Part shown: positions 18,834-31,400 of the stretch, piece after piece
Position numbering within the stretch: the stretch's first letter is position 1
How the letters are laid out: each line of letters begins with the position of its first letter
Origin: Vavraia culicis subsp. floridensis
Lineage: Eukaryota > Microsporidia > Pleistophoridae
Length of the DNA: 64,000 bases
Direction: 5' to 3'
NCBI RefSeq assembly: GCF_000192795.1
Contig: NW_007360623.1
Span: 10,912-74,911, forward strand
The notes under the pieces: model-generated
The model's input: the letters and a program-made list of their open reading frames with translations, nothing else
Databases searched by the model: none
Told to the model about the DNA's origin: nothing
Position numbers and translations under genes: made by a program

Positions 18834-20147
18834 TGATGATCTGTGGGTGTGAGTGCACCAAAATAACGGGTGCAATTGTCCAAGAGGTTGCTCGTGGCAG
18901 TGGCTGCAAAGTGGCGTACCTCTGGAGAAAGCGAGGAATGGTGATTTGCATGTATGGACCGTGTCCACGATAGCAAACATGCTCGTTGTGAAAGGGCCGT
19001 TGCTGCATCAAACCGAAGATGCTCCGAGCTGGTGGCAATTACATTTTAGTAAAGTAGCGTGGCAGCATTTGATTTTCAAGGATGTGTTAGAACGTGTTTT
19101 CTTCGTTTTCAACCCATCCTGGGAGAGCCCTGCCGAAATGTAGCACGTATCAAACGGTAGGTGCTGATGAAACTCGGTTTACCTGTTGGCAACTCGATGT
19201 GATGTGGTAAAAGCGCCAGAGTGCCCTCTCCGCTTAACACGGATGAGCACGATTATCTTACCGTTCACCCGTTCTGCACTGAAGCAACGCGCATTTCGCT
19301 GAGCACATAATTTGCTGACGAGCGCTGTGGAACAAGCACACGTGCAATAACGAAAGGATTTGCACTCATAAACCGCAACGATGTCCATTTACCACTTCCA
19401 GAACGTCCCTAAAAGGGCTCATTAGCAGTAAATTATCCATTCGTTCATTTGCACACGATTCTTCTCGTCCAGCGTGCCAGACAGTTCTGCCATTGGTTCG
19501 TGCCCGTAGAACGAATGCAGTCCGTTCATAATCTCTGGGCAATGCGTTTAAAGATGCTTTGAGCAACGCCAAACGGACTGATTGCCGAATCACACGAGGA
19601 ATGTTTTGTTGATCTGGGCACCACACGGCATTGCGACTGTCACTGGGTAGGAGTGCCGCTTCAGTGGAATAGCGGTGTGCTGACCGTCACTAATCCTACG
19701 GGTGTGCAGATTGTGTCTCATTGGTCCCGGTTAGGAAACGGAGTGCACCATGGCGTATTTCATCGGAACACTGCCCGTCAATGATGAACAGAATTGCTGT
19801 GAACATTTTTAATTCACTGCCACTCTAAATTTGCTGCGTAATATTCCGTTAATATCTGAGGTACGCCGGTCAATACGTAGTTTAAGGATCGCATTCGTGT
19901 TCTATTTTAGCAGGAAACGTCATTTGTGCTGTTATCTGCTTATCATTGAGAAGAAGTGATGTGATCGCAAAAAAATTGGGACAGAATATTTGAAGAAACA
20001 GCACTGGCGGTACGAATTCAGCAATGAAATGTTCTATCAGTTATTTGCACACCATGCCTGGAAACTGCAGAGCAACCGATGTTGCTCCATGTTTAGCAGC
20101 GAGGCCGAAGAAGATCCTACGGCACCGAAAAACCATTCATATAAATA
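18834..20147. other. 1.3 kb spacer, no supported gene
   Basis: Short ORFs only. The longest, 96 codons at 18853-19143, has an odd Trp/His-rich composition and no promoter motif, and I do not accept it as a gene. Confidence 0.45.
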
Positions 20148-20440
20148 AAAAGACGGCTTGACAGTTGATTAGACAGCTAGAAAATCAAGAGTTTTTATTC
20201 CTACTCGGCACAAAATAAAAAGAAGAGAATTGTTTTTCAGCTCATTCTTTCTGACACGCTCTCAAACACCATGCAGCATCAAAATTACGTGATTACGGCC
20301 AGAAAATAATTCTTTAACTCATGCCAAAGTGCCAAAACGGTGAATAAACCGATATATGACATATTAACGGAAGAAAATACCATTTCATAGGTAGCGCAGC
20401 TTTCTTCCGTTTCATGAACGGAAATAGCGCTGTTCTTAGA
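20148..20440 (+). mobile_element. Dispersed repeat copy A (putative non-autonomous Helitron-like element)
   Basis: It begins with ATAAAAAGACGGCT-like sequence and continues with CAGCTCATTCTTTCTGACACGC. It ends near the perfect palindrome TTCCGTT-TCATG-AACGGAA (20405-20423) followed by ATAGCGC. The same modules occur in the same order at 32485-32813 and, reversed, at 40736-41030. The final CTAR tetranucleotide is degraded here. There is no coding capacity. Confidence 0.65.
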
Positions 20441-20778
20441 TCATAAGAAAAATTGTTGATGAAAAGTCGTGCACTTGGAAGATAGCCAAAATTAAAAAAT
20501 GTTGATATCGGCAAAAAGACGTGCAGAACGATAAACGAACCGGATGTATCTGCCATCTCAACAGAAAAGGTGCACAATCACGCACCGTGTTTTATTCTAA
20601 CGTTTGAGCGGTAGTAGATGAAGGACAAGTTGGTGCATTCTTCAGTGAGGATGTACCGGAAACAAAGATAGAATTTACGCTGCTTCGGAACACTGTTCCA
20701 TACCGCAATCGTATCACACGTATTGCTTGACATAGCTGAACAATTTTTTATTTTTTGTCTGCTGATCACAGGTGATTG

Positions 20779-21600
20779 TTATTTTTCGTGGTTGTACTTC
20801 AAAATTAACAGCGCTTGTGCCGCTTCCTGAATAATAAAGCTGCGGTTTGCGTGATGTGTTCGATCGTACGAATTTATTGTGGCATTTACTTTGCCGAATC
20901 TTTCGTTTGGCAAAGGAGGACCGCTGCCATGTTTTATACACGGTTCATTCCTTCCATATTTATCAATGTGCATTTTCTTTTCTTTATCATAGAATTTTAC
21001 GTTTGTGAATGTAAAGCTCTTTCTATGCGGAGCGATGAATTCCAGCTTGCCCAGATACGGCTTCAGAAAACGATTTACCGGCATTTTTTCATATCTTGAA
21101 TGTCTGGGCGGTTCCCTACCAGGCACACCGTTTCTCTCGCTCTTGTACATCGCAACACTTACGCGATTACTCGCCTGGTAGTTTCCATTATTGCCTAAAA
21201 AGGCATATTCACGTCTATTCTCACAGTTTCCATTCTTTTTGCCGTTCAAAGCGATGTGCAAGCGCATATTTCTGTGCTGCAAGTCGGTACCGTCCGTAGC
21301 CGCGCGCAGGCGGCTGTTCTCGCAACTCTTTTCAGTATCTACCGATAAGGCGTGTACATAATCAATGCTGCCATTCCTATCCTTACCACTCAAATCGTTC
21401 TGCTTGTACAGGTATTTTGGGTTGTTTTCATGGGCACCAGTTGATACTTCTGTGCGTATTACTCCCCTTTTCTTCTCACACTCATATTCTCCGCTTTTCT
21501 CCCCAATTTTCATTTTTTCCACTCTAGGATGCAACATAGATTCGGTTTTCTTTTTTTTATTTAAATCTTTCCTTATCAAAAAAATTGCAATCATAAACAT
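20779..21600 (-). CDS. Unknown basic protein with N-terminal membrane segment, 273 aa
   Basis: I do not recognise this protein. The first ATG of the frame is at 21600; the frame extends 2 codons upstream only through TTG. The N-terminus (MFMIAIFLI, then RKDLNKKKK) looks like a short signal anchor with a positively charged flank. The rest is hydrophilic, rich in K, R, N and E. The C-terminal 100 residues are better ordered (YLGKLEFIAPH, FTFTNVKFYDKEKK, then SFIIQEAAQALLILKYNH). No CCC motif is seen near the start, unlike the neighbours. The gene lies alone between long spacers. The clean 822-bp frame and coherent C-terminus favour a real lineage-specific gene, but a chance or decaying ORF is possible. 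Confidence 0.5.
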   Translation of the reverse strand: MFMIAIFLIRKDLNKKKKTESMLHPRVEKMKIGEKSGEYECEKKRGVIRTEVSTGAHENNPKYLYKQNDLSGKDRNGSIDYVHALSVDTEKSCENSRLRAATDGTDLQHRNMRLHIALNGKKNGNCENRREYAFLGNNGNYQASNRVSVAMYKSERNGVPGREPPRHSRYEKMPVNRFLKPYLGKLEFIAPHRKSFTFTNVKFYDKEKKMHIDKYGRNEPCIKHGSGPPLPNERFGKVNATINSYDRTHHANRSFIIQEAAQALLILKYNHEK

Positions 21601-24600
21601 CAGCAAAACGTCACATTTAAATTATAATGTTATTACTTGCACGAATGTGCGTGCTGTGATTCCGAATACTGAGCGGCAACCGCTCAGTTCTTTACTATTT
21701 AAATTTGTAAATAGCCTTTTACTTATTGTAAATATACCAATTCAGGCCATTTCCTTATTGAGCACGGATAGTTCTTTAAAATGGTGATTTGCCCTACATA
21801 TAAACTGATCATTTGCCTCTTTGACATTTGAAAACCATTTTGGCTGATTTACACTGTTTGTGATCAGTGATGGCGAACTTTGGTGCAGCAATGATCGACT
21901 GTGTACGAAAATGCGTTTGATAAATTCAGTTTAATCTGATGATCGGGATGCAACCGTGTTCTAAAAGATCACTTCCTTCCTCAAAAACGTGTTTATTCGT
22001 TCCCACAGGATGCTGCGCAAATATTCTCTGGCCTTATCAAAAGGTGGCAGAGCGCTGGCCACCAATGATCTGCGTAAATACCGTGTACATGCATTGCTGC
22101 TGAACGTCATATCTTCTGTTGCATTTCTTCCCTTTTCTGTTTGTTAATTACTCCAATGTTTCTGTGACCAATTATACGTGTTTAAATTTATTGCACCGTT
22201 TCTCGCAGTTCCATGTGTTATTTGCCGCCAGAGCACAATTAAATCGATATCACGATAAAATGAATTTGCTAATCAATTTGTCATTTCTGCGCGGTCTAAC
22301 AGTCCGTTTTTAACCACAAGAGCAATTTTTATGAGTAGCAGTTGTGCAATCATGTATTTTATCTAATTACGTTTGCAATTGCTTTGTTTCACGGTTTTAC
22401 GCTGCACAATAATAAATTGCACATGGTAATCGCCATATGATTGCACTGCGCCTCGTATTCTATGTACGTATAGCACGATGTGTGTCATTTGGTGCTCTCC
22501 GTGTTACGTACTCAAAACGTACGACCGGCAGTCCTGTGATAGCAGCTGCTCTATTTCTGCCTTATTCTAAAATTTTTTATTCTTTATAAAGAGAACTGCA
22601 ACTTTGCACCCTTTTCCCGGTACAAATGCGATATCCAGCCAGCAACAATGCATGCACAAAGCACACCGATAAACGGCAAAGTATTCGTACGTACTAATTG
22701 CTTTCTTCCACATGAACTTCTCCTTTTTTTGTATTTCCAATTTTCCTCAAAACTGTAAATTATCTCTCAATTTCCTGCTTATAGCTTATGGTGTTTCTTA
22801 AAACACACCGCGATAAATTGTTCTCTAAAAAAAGATTTTTGGGATTGGACAAAGAAATGGAAACCGGTTTTGTTAGATAGGGAGCACGTGCTGTACGCTA
22901 ATACTTTTGATTAGACGTGCAGATGGCCGTGTGTGATACAAGAAAATGAACAAGCGCACTTTAATGGACAGACCGAATCTTCAAAAACAACTAGGACCTG
23001 ATGAAATGGATGGCAGCCCGTATCATTTAACAGCTTGCATCTGCTAAATGATAAATTGTGTGTTAAAAGGGATGATATTGATCAAATGACCCAGCAATAT
23101 CACCTATCGTAGAACATTTCGTAAATAAGTTTGGGTAACCTACGTGGGCATAACGATTTACCGCGTGCACCTGCAAAATACCAAGCATTTATCGTACCAC
23201 CTCCTATATTAGCATTTGATGAATTATCTTGCCTAATCAGCGGTAACATATACCTTACCGTATATTTGTGATTTGCTCAACAGTTCTAAATCAGACATAC
23301 AAGCTTGGTTCACCAAGGTCATGCTCATATTATTTCTATACAAACTCAAATTTTACCAATTCTTCTCCAAACCGCTTATTCCCCAACTCATTCTTTTTTA
23401 CGATCAGTTCTATTTTCAAAGCGTGCCATCAAAACAGTGCACCCCGAATATTTTTTAGAAAATGTCTTTTTCTTCACACATACTTTTCAGAGTATGTTTT
23501 TTTAATATTTCCTTCTCGTCATAGGGCAGCTAGCGATTTGCTTAGCGGTTGAAACATTTTTTCGCTTTGTAGAGCTATTGATCCACAAACAAAGGTTGGT
23601 AAAAGTGCGGTCCATGTGCAAAAAATGTTCAACACACGGAACGCCACGTTATTTCTATGTGATTTACACGTACCACGATGCGATTCGTTATGGTGTGGTA
23701 CACCAAAAGAGTTGGTTTGCGCTGTGGATACGAGGTGCAACGTGATAAGCAAAAGAACGCTCATAGGCGAGAGGTATTGCGTATTATGTGGAAATACTGC
23801 CCATGACAGATAATTGGTGATGTATGGCTATGTCTAACAAATGTAAAATTACCGGTGGCTCTCAATTCGCTGCCACCGAACTAAGCACCCACTTGTCGGT
23901 AATTCGTACGGTATTAGACGTATTAATGGGAAGATGGGGAAGTAAACAACAAAAAGCTGGTGGCTGAGAAGTACGGTCTTCTTTTAATTCACAAAGTTAC
24001 TGTTGGGTGTGCCAAATCGATGTATTAATACGGAGTAAGTGCTTTTGCACCCGCGGTGCAATACAAAACGGTCTTTTGGTCGAACTCTCTTTGGCCAAGT
24101 TGCCGGTTGTTGCTCACCTCGATGTTTGAAACGAAATACAGCCTCAAGAAACCAAGAGCTCGTAGTAAGGTAGTTCTCAGGAACATGGTTCGAAAAGAGC
24201 AGGTACCTCAACTCTGGTTTTAAAACAAATACTCAACGGTTTTATCCGCCATCAAACACAACACAACACTGATAACAGTCTCATTTTTTGTAATATGTGC
24301 AGATTATAAAACGTACAAGGCTATTCTGTGCGTATTCTCCTCTTTTAGCAATTGTGCAAAATTTTTGATCAATAATGGAAAGAACGGGCAAAAAGAATTT
24401 TAACCAAAAGTGCTCGTTTCATCAACACCACGCAATACCGTAAATAAATTATATTTTCATATTTTATTCCCTATTTAACCCTGAATTGCCACATAAGCGT
24501 GTACCTCACGAAGAAATCCCTTACTTATCATTTATTACCCTTCCTCATGCATAGATCGACAGGTAAGTTTGTGTTTTCGTAAAAAAGCTTATCTTTGAAC

Positions 24601-24930
24601 TAAATTTATTTATTCCTTCGTTCACACCTCATAGCAATGATAATTTTTCTTTCATTTATACCAGCGTGACACGTTCAAACAGAAGAGCTCAAAATTTGAT
24701 GTGATTGATTTAAACCATCAGAATAGTTTAAATGATTGATCAGGGGGGTGGTACGTGCTGATAAGGAACAGCCCGATTGGAAGAGCATATCACCACTGTA
24801 AAACCTAAATCACCCCATCAATTTAACTAATCAGCACATCCTGGGTATGGAGGGAGTTGAATGGATTTGTTCACGTCTCACAACGAATGTACCAACTGCA
24901 CCGTGGACCGCTTTCCCATCGACCCTCCAT
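21601..24930. other. 3.3 kb spacer, longest gene-free stretch
   Basis: Only short ORFs (up to about 95 codons) rich in F, S, H and C, typical of AT-rich random sequence. I see no tRNA, tandem array or transposon protein. Confidence 0.45.
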
Positions 24931-24941
24931 ATTCTCAGGCA

Positions 24942-24953
24942 CCCTTCCAGCCC
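24942..24953 (+). promoter_or_regulatory. CCC motifs of the sirtuin gene
   Basis: Two CCC-containing motifs lie 13-25 nt before the ATG at 24967. This supports that start over an in-frame ATG at 24847. Confidence 0.45.
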
Positions 24954-24966
24954 TTCAAAATTCCAA

Positions 24967-27444
24967 ATGAAAAAAATTGATGCGTCCTACGTTCAAGCGA
25001 ACAAAAGCATATTCACCAACAAAAACACGGTCATAGTGGTAGGGGCCGGTCTAAGCGTGCCGTCCAACATACCTGATTTCCGTTCAACTGACGGTCTCTT
25101 CGCCACACTCAAAAAGCGCTATAAAATACGCGGCGAACACATCTTCACATATCGATTTACAATCGATAAAGAGACGCGTAGCACGTACCTAAAAGTGATA
25201 AGCGAGCTGAAGCAGGCGGTCGATGCCGCACAGCCATCGCATGGCCATTACTTTCTGAGTCATGTGCGCGAGTTTGAAAAAAAAGTGCGCGTTTACACAC
25301 AGAATGTGGATGGGCTGGAGGAACGTGCCGGTCTGAAGTGCACCAAGGATTTTGGCACCGAGCTGGTTTATCTGCACGGTAATTTGAACGTGCTTGTGTG
25401 CACGTATTGCGGGTATAGCAAGCAGTTCGGGAGGGAGGAGCGTGAAGCGTTTGGAAGAGGTTGTGAAGTGGAGTGTGAAAGATGTTTGACCAAGAATTAC
25501 GGGCAGGGAGCAAAGGTGTGCGGTGGGATGGATGCGGTAGAGAACGAAGGAATTGGAGGGGGTGACAAGCGGATGAGTGAGGGTTTCAAGGACAAAGAGG
25601 TGATGACGGACAGGGATGGTACCGTGGAGGAAGAAGAGTGTGTGGGCAAAAAGACCGTATCACGACATGCCACCGGTAATGAACATGCAAGTGCACAGAT
25701 CGGAAAAAATGACAAAAACACGGGCAGAAAAGGTTTGCGTGATGAGCTCACGAATGAAAGCACGGACAAGAGCCGGTCCATGATTACCGGTGCTCAACCT
25801 GGGGATAAAACCAAAACGAGAACAAACGACCGGTGTGAGTCCAAGGAAAGCAAGACTAAGCCACAAAGAGCGGTTCAAAATCGCAAAGAAAACGCAAAAG
25901 AACAGAAATCTCTCAAGCACAAGGATGTACACGCCAGCAAAGTAGAGGGCAGCTACAAGGCCATCAGCGAAACGCCCAAGAACACGTTAGCGCCAAGAAC
26001 AAGCCGCAAGTTAGTAACAGGCATGATGAACACCAACATAATCCACTACTACCAGGTACACCCCGACAGCCACTACATAGCAACCATGACCAAGAAAGAC
26101 AGCAACTGCCAGCTACTCATAGTGATGGGCACGAGTCTGAAAGTACACGGTGTCAAGCAACTCGTTAAGTACTTTTCGCGTGTTGTGCGCGCTAATAACG
26201 GAAAGAGCGTGTTCGTTAATTTGGAAAGCGTGTGTAAGAACATGATGGAATGCTTTGACATGTTCTACGAGGGCACGATTGATGAGTTTTGCGGGGTGCT
26301 GGAGGAGTGCGCAGGGCACAAGGATGAGAGGAAGCTCTCGATGCGCAATTTTGTGTGTGTGAGAAGCGGTGGACAGGTTGGCAAGGGAAAAGATGATAAC
26401 AAATGTGGGCTGCGTGAGATTAGAGAGAAGTTGAGCAAAAATAAACCGGCAGCACGGGAACATCCCAGCAAGAGCGTACAAAATGGCAGTGAGAAAGAAC
26501 TGCTCAGCGGTCGATCAGATGCACAAGCGATTGGCAGTGATGAGCACCACTCGTTGAACACGTGTGCTGGTAAGGACACGAGGAGCGGTCAGCAGCGTAT
26601 GCGAAGGCTGAGTGCCATAGACAACGCAGAAGAAGGCGCGTGTGCTAAAAGCATCACGAAAAAGGACTCGTTTAGTGCGGTGGAGAGCGATGCATGTACG
26701 AACGTTTCAAATAAAATAGAAGCGAAAGAAAGGCAACAGCACAATACCGGTGATTTACGTGATGCTGGGGCCGTAGGTGCAAACGAAAATAAAACAGGGG
26801 AGGGGATCGAAAACGTAAAGGGCACAAGAAATGATGAGGTGACCGCCAAGGACGTAAATACCGATGAGGTGATCGCCAAGGACGTAAATACCGATGAGGT
26901 GACCGTTAAGGACGTAAATACCGATGAGGTGACCGCCAAGGATTCGTTGTTAAAAAACGCTAAAAGCACGAAAAATGCGCAAAAAAGCGGAAAGAATTCT
27001 ACGGCTACAAAAAAGAACGAAAAAGCAGCAAAGAACACGGGAAAGAAGGACAAAAACGTGCAAACAAAGAAAGCAAGCAATTTTAAAGAATGCGGTGCAT
27101 CCACCGGCACGATCAAAGAGGTGAAAGCGATAAATAAGGGCAGCGAGAACCAACAGCAGGACCAAAAGCGTACCATCAAGAAAATGAGCTTGATACGTAT
27201 AAAAACGAAGAAAACGGCTATTACGCCACCGGAACAGAGCAATGGCACGTGCACAAGCGGTGTTTACGATGAACAACCGTTTGATTCTATTCGTGTGAGC
27301 GAGGGTGCTGGCGATAGCGTAGGGAAGAGCACGTGCTTAACACCTAGGAAGAAGATGAACAAGAGTAAGAAAATGGCGTTGAAGACGGCCGATCTTGATT
27401 TGGGCAGCTCTCCGGTGGTGAAGAAGAAACAAAAGAAGAAATGA
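24967..27444 (+). CDS. Sir2-family NAD-dependent deacetylase, Hst3/Hst4-like, 825 aa
   Basis: Sirtuins remove acetyl groups from lysines using NAD; the Hst3/4 class acts on histone H3 K56 in the nucleus. Visible motifs are GAGLS (residues 26-30), IPDFRS (35-40), TQNVDGLE (111-118), catalytic His137 in YLHGNL, and zinc ligands Cys145/Cys148 and Cys170/Cys173. After a charged insertion of about 165 residues comes the second half of the NAD fold. It contains LLIVMGTSLKVHGVKQLVKYF near residues 385-400, and the GTSLKV-x-GVKQLV form is characteristic of Hst3/4. From about residue 470 the protein is a very long lysine-rich, low-complexity tail that includes four copies of a DEVTAKDVNT-like decapeptide. 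The start follows CCC motifs; an upstream ATG at 24847 would add 40 unconserved residues. The catalytic core is about 300 aa, so more than half the protein is accessory. Confidence 0.87.
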   Translation: MKKIDASYVQANKSIFTNKNTVIVVGAGLSVPSNIPDFRSTDGLFATLKKRYKIRGEHIFTYRFTIDKETRSTYLKVISELKQAVDAAQPSHGHYFLSHVREFEKKVRVYTQNVDGLEERAGLKCTKDFGTELVYLHGNLNVLVCTYCGYSKQFGREEREAFGRGCEVECERCLTKNYGQGAKVCGGMDAVENEGIGGGDKRMSEGFKDKEVMTDRDGTVEEEECVGKKTVSRHATGNEHASAQIGKNDKNTGRKGLRDELTNESTDKSRSMITGAQPGDKTKTRTNDRCESKESKTKPQRAVQNRKENAKEQKSLKHKDVHASKVEGSYKAISETPKNTLAPRTSRKLVTGMMNTNIIHYYQVHPDSHYIATMTKKDSNCQLLIVMGTSLKVHGVKQLVKYFSRVVRANNGKSVFVNLESVCKNMMECFDMFYEGTIDEFCGVLEECAGHKDERKLSMRNFVCVRSGGQVGKGKDDNKCGLREIREKLSKNKPAAREHPSKSVQNGSEKELLSGRSDAQAIGSDEHHSLNTCAGKDTRSGQQRMRRLSAIDNAEEGACAKSITKKDSFSAVESDACTNVSNKIEAKERQQHNTGDLRDAGAVGANENKTGEGIENVKGTRNDEVTAKDVNTDEVIAKDVNTDEVTVKDVNTDEVTAKDSLLKNAKSTKNAQKSGKNSTATKKNEKAAKNTGKKDKNVQTKKASNFKECGASTGTIKEVKAINKGSENQQQDQKRTIKKMSLIRIKTKKTAITPPEQSNGTCTSGVYDEQPFDSIRVSEGAGDSVGKSTCLTPRKKMNKSKKMALKTADLDLGSSPVVKKKQKKK
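26833..26946 (+). repeat. 30-bp in-frame tandem repeat in the sirtuin tail
   Basis: Units at 26833-26862, 26863-26892 and 26893-26922 and a partial fourth each encode ten residues (DEVTAKDVNT type). Copies differ by one to three bases. Confidence 0.9.
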
Positions 27445-28471
27445 TGGCAACGAAAATTAAATGTATTGATGAACTGTTTTGAATCGTAGTATTTGTTTTG
27501 ATGGCACGTATGATCTGTGAAAAGTGTTCTTTGGGGAAGGTGCTTACACATGCATGCCTAATGGTTGATCGCAGAGCATGTCATTGCACCCATATGCGAT
27601 CAGGAACGCTATCAAGATCAATCTCAGGCCCTTTTACCACATTACATGGTAAAATACACCAGCACTGTCCCTACCAATGACTTACACACTGCCCATAATC
27701 CTGGCATACCTGTAGAACAGCCCTTATACACCACGCTTTTACCTGCTGATCCGGATTTAAAGCTCATTCTGTGCGATCGTTCCATACGAACACGATATTC
27801 CCACCGCTCGGCTGATGTGTGCAAACGTTGCATCGTGCTCCAACAAAGTGCTCAGCATTGGCGCGTGCACTCCTCCAACAGACGTAACAACACAAAACCT
27901 TTGCTCTACTGCGGTAGAAACGAATGATAAAACCAATTCATTTCCTTATTCTTCCACGAAAAGACATGATTTATTGCATCGTGCTACGCTACCATGGATG
28001 TTTTATTTCCTCCTTCTCCATCAATACAACATCCTCGTAACGTACAGATCCGTGCCATTAAGGCAACAATAACCATTTCATTTCCTTCTACGTTAACAAA
28101 CGTGCTCACAATGACGAACCATTTCTGAACCAACGGCAACAGCGTCACAGCCGTAAAGAACGCAATTGTGTGTGTTTGACCGTGTGGTTCTGTTCAATTT
28201 GATTTTTATAAACATTCATCGGCAGGCCCTATCTCCGTGGTATATTCCATTCCAAGCCTTATCCTCATAAAACACTCAGTTCGCGCGGTCCCTTCCCGCA
28301 GGATATTCAGTGCTCACAGTCTCTTCACATCAAAGTTAATCAAACCGCACATCAAATACCACTGATAGCGGTGTACCAAGACTAAAGCTAGCAGCAAAGG
28401 ATAATTTACTAAAATCGCGGTGCAAATCCTATCGAGGCACCGATGGGCAGCCGCATTGTCGTTGATTTGCT
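27445..28471. other. 1 kb convergent spacer
   Basis: Between the 3' ends of the sirtuin and RPA135 genes. Short overlapping ORFs only, nothing recognised. Confidence 0.45.
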
Positions 28472-31400
28472 CTACAGCCCAACATCAACCTCAACGAAGA
28501 TGTTCATCCCCAACAGCTCCGTGCACAGATACTTAAAAACGTACGGCAAATAAACCACCTTAACACGCTTGCACCCACACAAGCACTCGCCGTTTCTTGC
28601 GAAAAGGAACGTTTTGCACTGCTCGCAGTACTCGAACGCTGTTTTATCGGAACATTCCATAAGACGATCGGACAGAAGGTACGCGCAGCCGTGTGCTATC
28701 AGAGCATCACGTTCCATCTCACCGAAACGTACACCCCCACCCTTCTTTCGTCCTTTTATGGGCTGTCGTGTCTGCGCCTGGACAGGTCCTACGGAGCGTA
28801 CCTGCCACTTATCACTCACCATGTGCCTGAGTCGCTGGTAGTAGCACATGCCTGTGAACACGCGTGCCTGGAGCGGTTGACCGGTCACACCGGAGTACAG
28901 CGTTTCGTTTCCGTAGTAGTTCAGACCCAGCGCTTGCAGCTGCTCGCAGAAGTACTCGTGTGTGTGCGCACGGCCGTACTCCTTGAAGGGCGGGCACGCG
29001 TACCGTTCGCCCTTTACCACTGCCACAGTACCTGCAAGCATCTCCATCATCATACCGACCGTCATTCTGCTTGGGAACGCATGCGGATTGATGATAAGAT
29101 CAGGCACCATGCCATGTTCGTTGAACGGCAGATCAACAGCTCTGTATCGGTAGCTAAGCACGCCCTTCTGTCCATGTCTGCTACAGAACTTGTCACCGAT
29201 CTGGGGTGACCTTCTCACGCGCAGCGTAATTATGGCGAGAGTGTCCGTTACCCGCACACGGTGCACACGTGCACATTCCCCTGTGTACTTTACGCTCTCC
29301 CCGTCCTTCACATAAAGCACGCTGCCGTCCATCAGTAACTCGCCCACATCAGGAAGTACCACACCGTCTGTGCGCTCGACCACCTTCGTTATGTAAACGT
29401 ATCCGTCAAACAGTCCCCGCTCTATTGCGCCCTTGTTGATGACCATCGCGTCTTCCATATCATACGATGTGTACGAGAGCACCGCTATGTACACGTTTGT
29501 GCCAAGCAATGCGCTCAAGAACGTACCAATCAGCGGTCTTTGCATGTTATTGAGCACGTAGAATTTGCTATCCGTGCGTCTCTCGTACGCAAACGTGGGA
29601 TAAGCCATGGCCTGCTTGGCCATCTGGCACTGGTACATGTTACGCGGAGACTGGTTGTAATCTGAGAAGGGAATGGTTGAGGCAACGTACGAGAAGAAAC
29701 GCGCGTTTGGCCGTTCTCTGTACACGGGCATTTTTAGGTATTGCGACGTGTGCGCCGCAGCATTGTGCTGGTCGAGCGCTACGCGATTGGCCGTGCTATT
29801 GAGCGCTTCGTTATGTCCGCTATCCTTAACATCCTGTTTATGCACATATTCTCCTTTTTTATGGCTCTGCTCTTCGTCTTTACGACCTAATTCATGCGTG
29901 TTTGCTCCGTTTCTATAGCTTAGATTCTTCTCATTAATATATTCCCGTTTATGCATGTTTTCATTGTTTTTATACCTGTAATCATGCGCATTGACAGTGT
30001 TTCCCTTGCTACGAGTGGTCTTTGCTCCGTACTCTCCATTCCTATTTTCACAATCTCTGATCTCCATCTCCCCCTTTTCACATTCGTTCAGTACAACGGC
30101 ATCAACCTGCTCCATCACCCCCACATACACCTCAACACCCCCGTCCAGGACCTTTCTCATAAGCCGTCCAGCACCACCGAACACATAAACAGCGCCTTTC
30201 CTGTCCACAATCTCAATTTTTAATCCCTCAGCTCGTCTCCTTCTCCTCAAATACTCACTGAACCGGTCATCAACATATCCCACAACCCGTCCATCAACCA
30301 CCAGCCGCCTACTTCCCACCAAGCAGCCCTTGACCCGCAATTCCTCGTCCCGACCAACGATTGCATCCATCGCCATGTGCACGATTAGCCCGCACGGTGC
30401 ACCGTCAGGCGTATGTACTGGACAAAGAAAGCCAAAGCTTTCTGGGCGCAGTGCACGTACACTCGTGGTCTTAAGCATTGCGAAGAATGCACCTCTGTTG
30501 ACGCTCTCAAAATGACTTATGAAGCGGTACGTGTTTATACGCTCTGCCAGCACTGCCAGCCCGGTTGTTTGCAGGAGGTCGTTTGTTCTGAGGATGAGAT
30601 TGCCTGTTGCAAGGAAATGCTCAGCACGCTTGGCCACGTTGAAACGGAGTTTTTTCAGCACATCGTTTGCTGTGAGCACTACTTTGCTGCCGGAGCCGCT
30701 GTCATTTGGGGTGTTATTCGCTTTTGCCAGCTCGTCACGCATCTTCCCGCTTTCCTTTTTCTTGCTCCTACCCTCGTTTGTGCCCTCGCTCTCCGTAAGT
30801 ACGTAGCGCAGCACTTCCAGTCCCTCCTCCAGCTTGTCCCTGAGCAGCCCCGAGAACAGTTGCCGCACACCAAACAGTTCCTGCGAGCTGAGCGCATCCA
30901 TATCATCGTACTCCTCATCTCTGAGTCTCCTCAGAATGAGAATCAGCAGATCAAACTTATCGCTATATGTGCGCAGATGGGGAAGAATGGCATCAAGCAC
31001 GTTAATGCCAAGGGATGCAAACTTAGCACCGAGCATTTTCTGTGCATTTGCGGTTGTTACGCCCGTGTCCAGGATAAACCGGCCCTCCACACCGAGCAAA
31101 TCAAGAATTTGCCTGTCTGTTACGTCCTTGAGGGCCTTAAGAACAAGAATGACAGGCACGCTGTACTCGCGTCTCTTGAGCGTAAAGCGCATCATCACGT
31201 TCTCGTCGGTCATTAGGTGGAAATAAAGCACATGGCCCACTTCACAATACACCGAGCGGTACTCCACAGCCTTTGCCGTAAACATGGCATTCTTAGCTCT
31301 AAAGGACTCACGCTGTATCAAAAACGGAAAGTTGCGCTTGGGCACGATCAAAAAGCGCACCACCTTCTCAAAGCCGTCAATCACGAAGTATCCGCCCCTC

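Noticed and set aside
18853..19143. 96-codon Trp-rich ORF downstream of the Arl2-like gene
   Set aside because: No CCC motif before the ATG, unnatural composition, and no recognisable fold.
26589..27254. 221-codon minus-strand ORF rich in F, S, V and L
   Set aside because: It mirrors the lysine-rich repeat tail of the sirtuin gene; the hydrophobic look comes from reading AAG/AAA runs in reverse.
30413..31216. 267-codon plus-strand ORF
   Set aside because: It is antisense to the well-supported RPA135 gene, with a composition (C, H, Q-rich) typical of a shadow frame.
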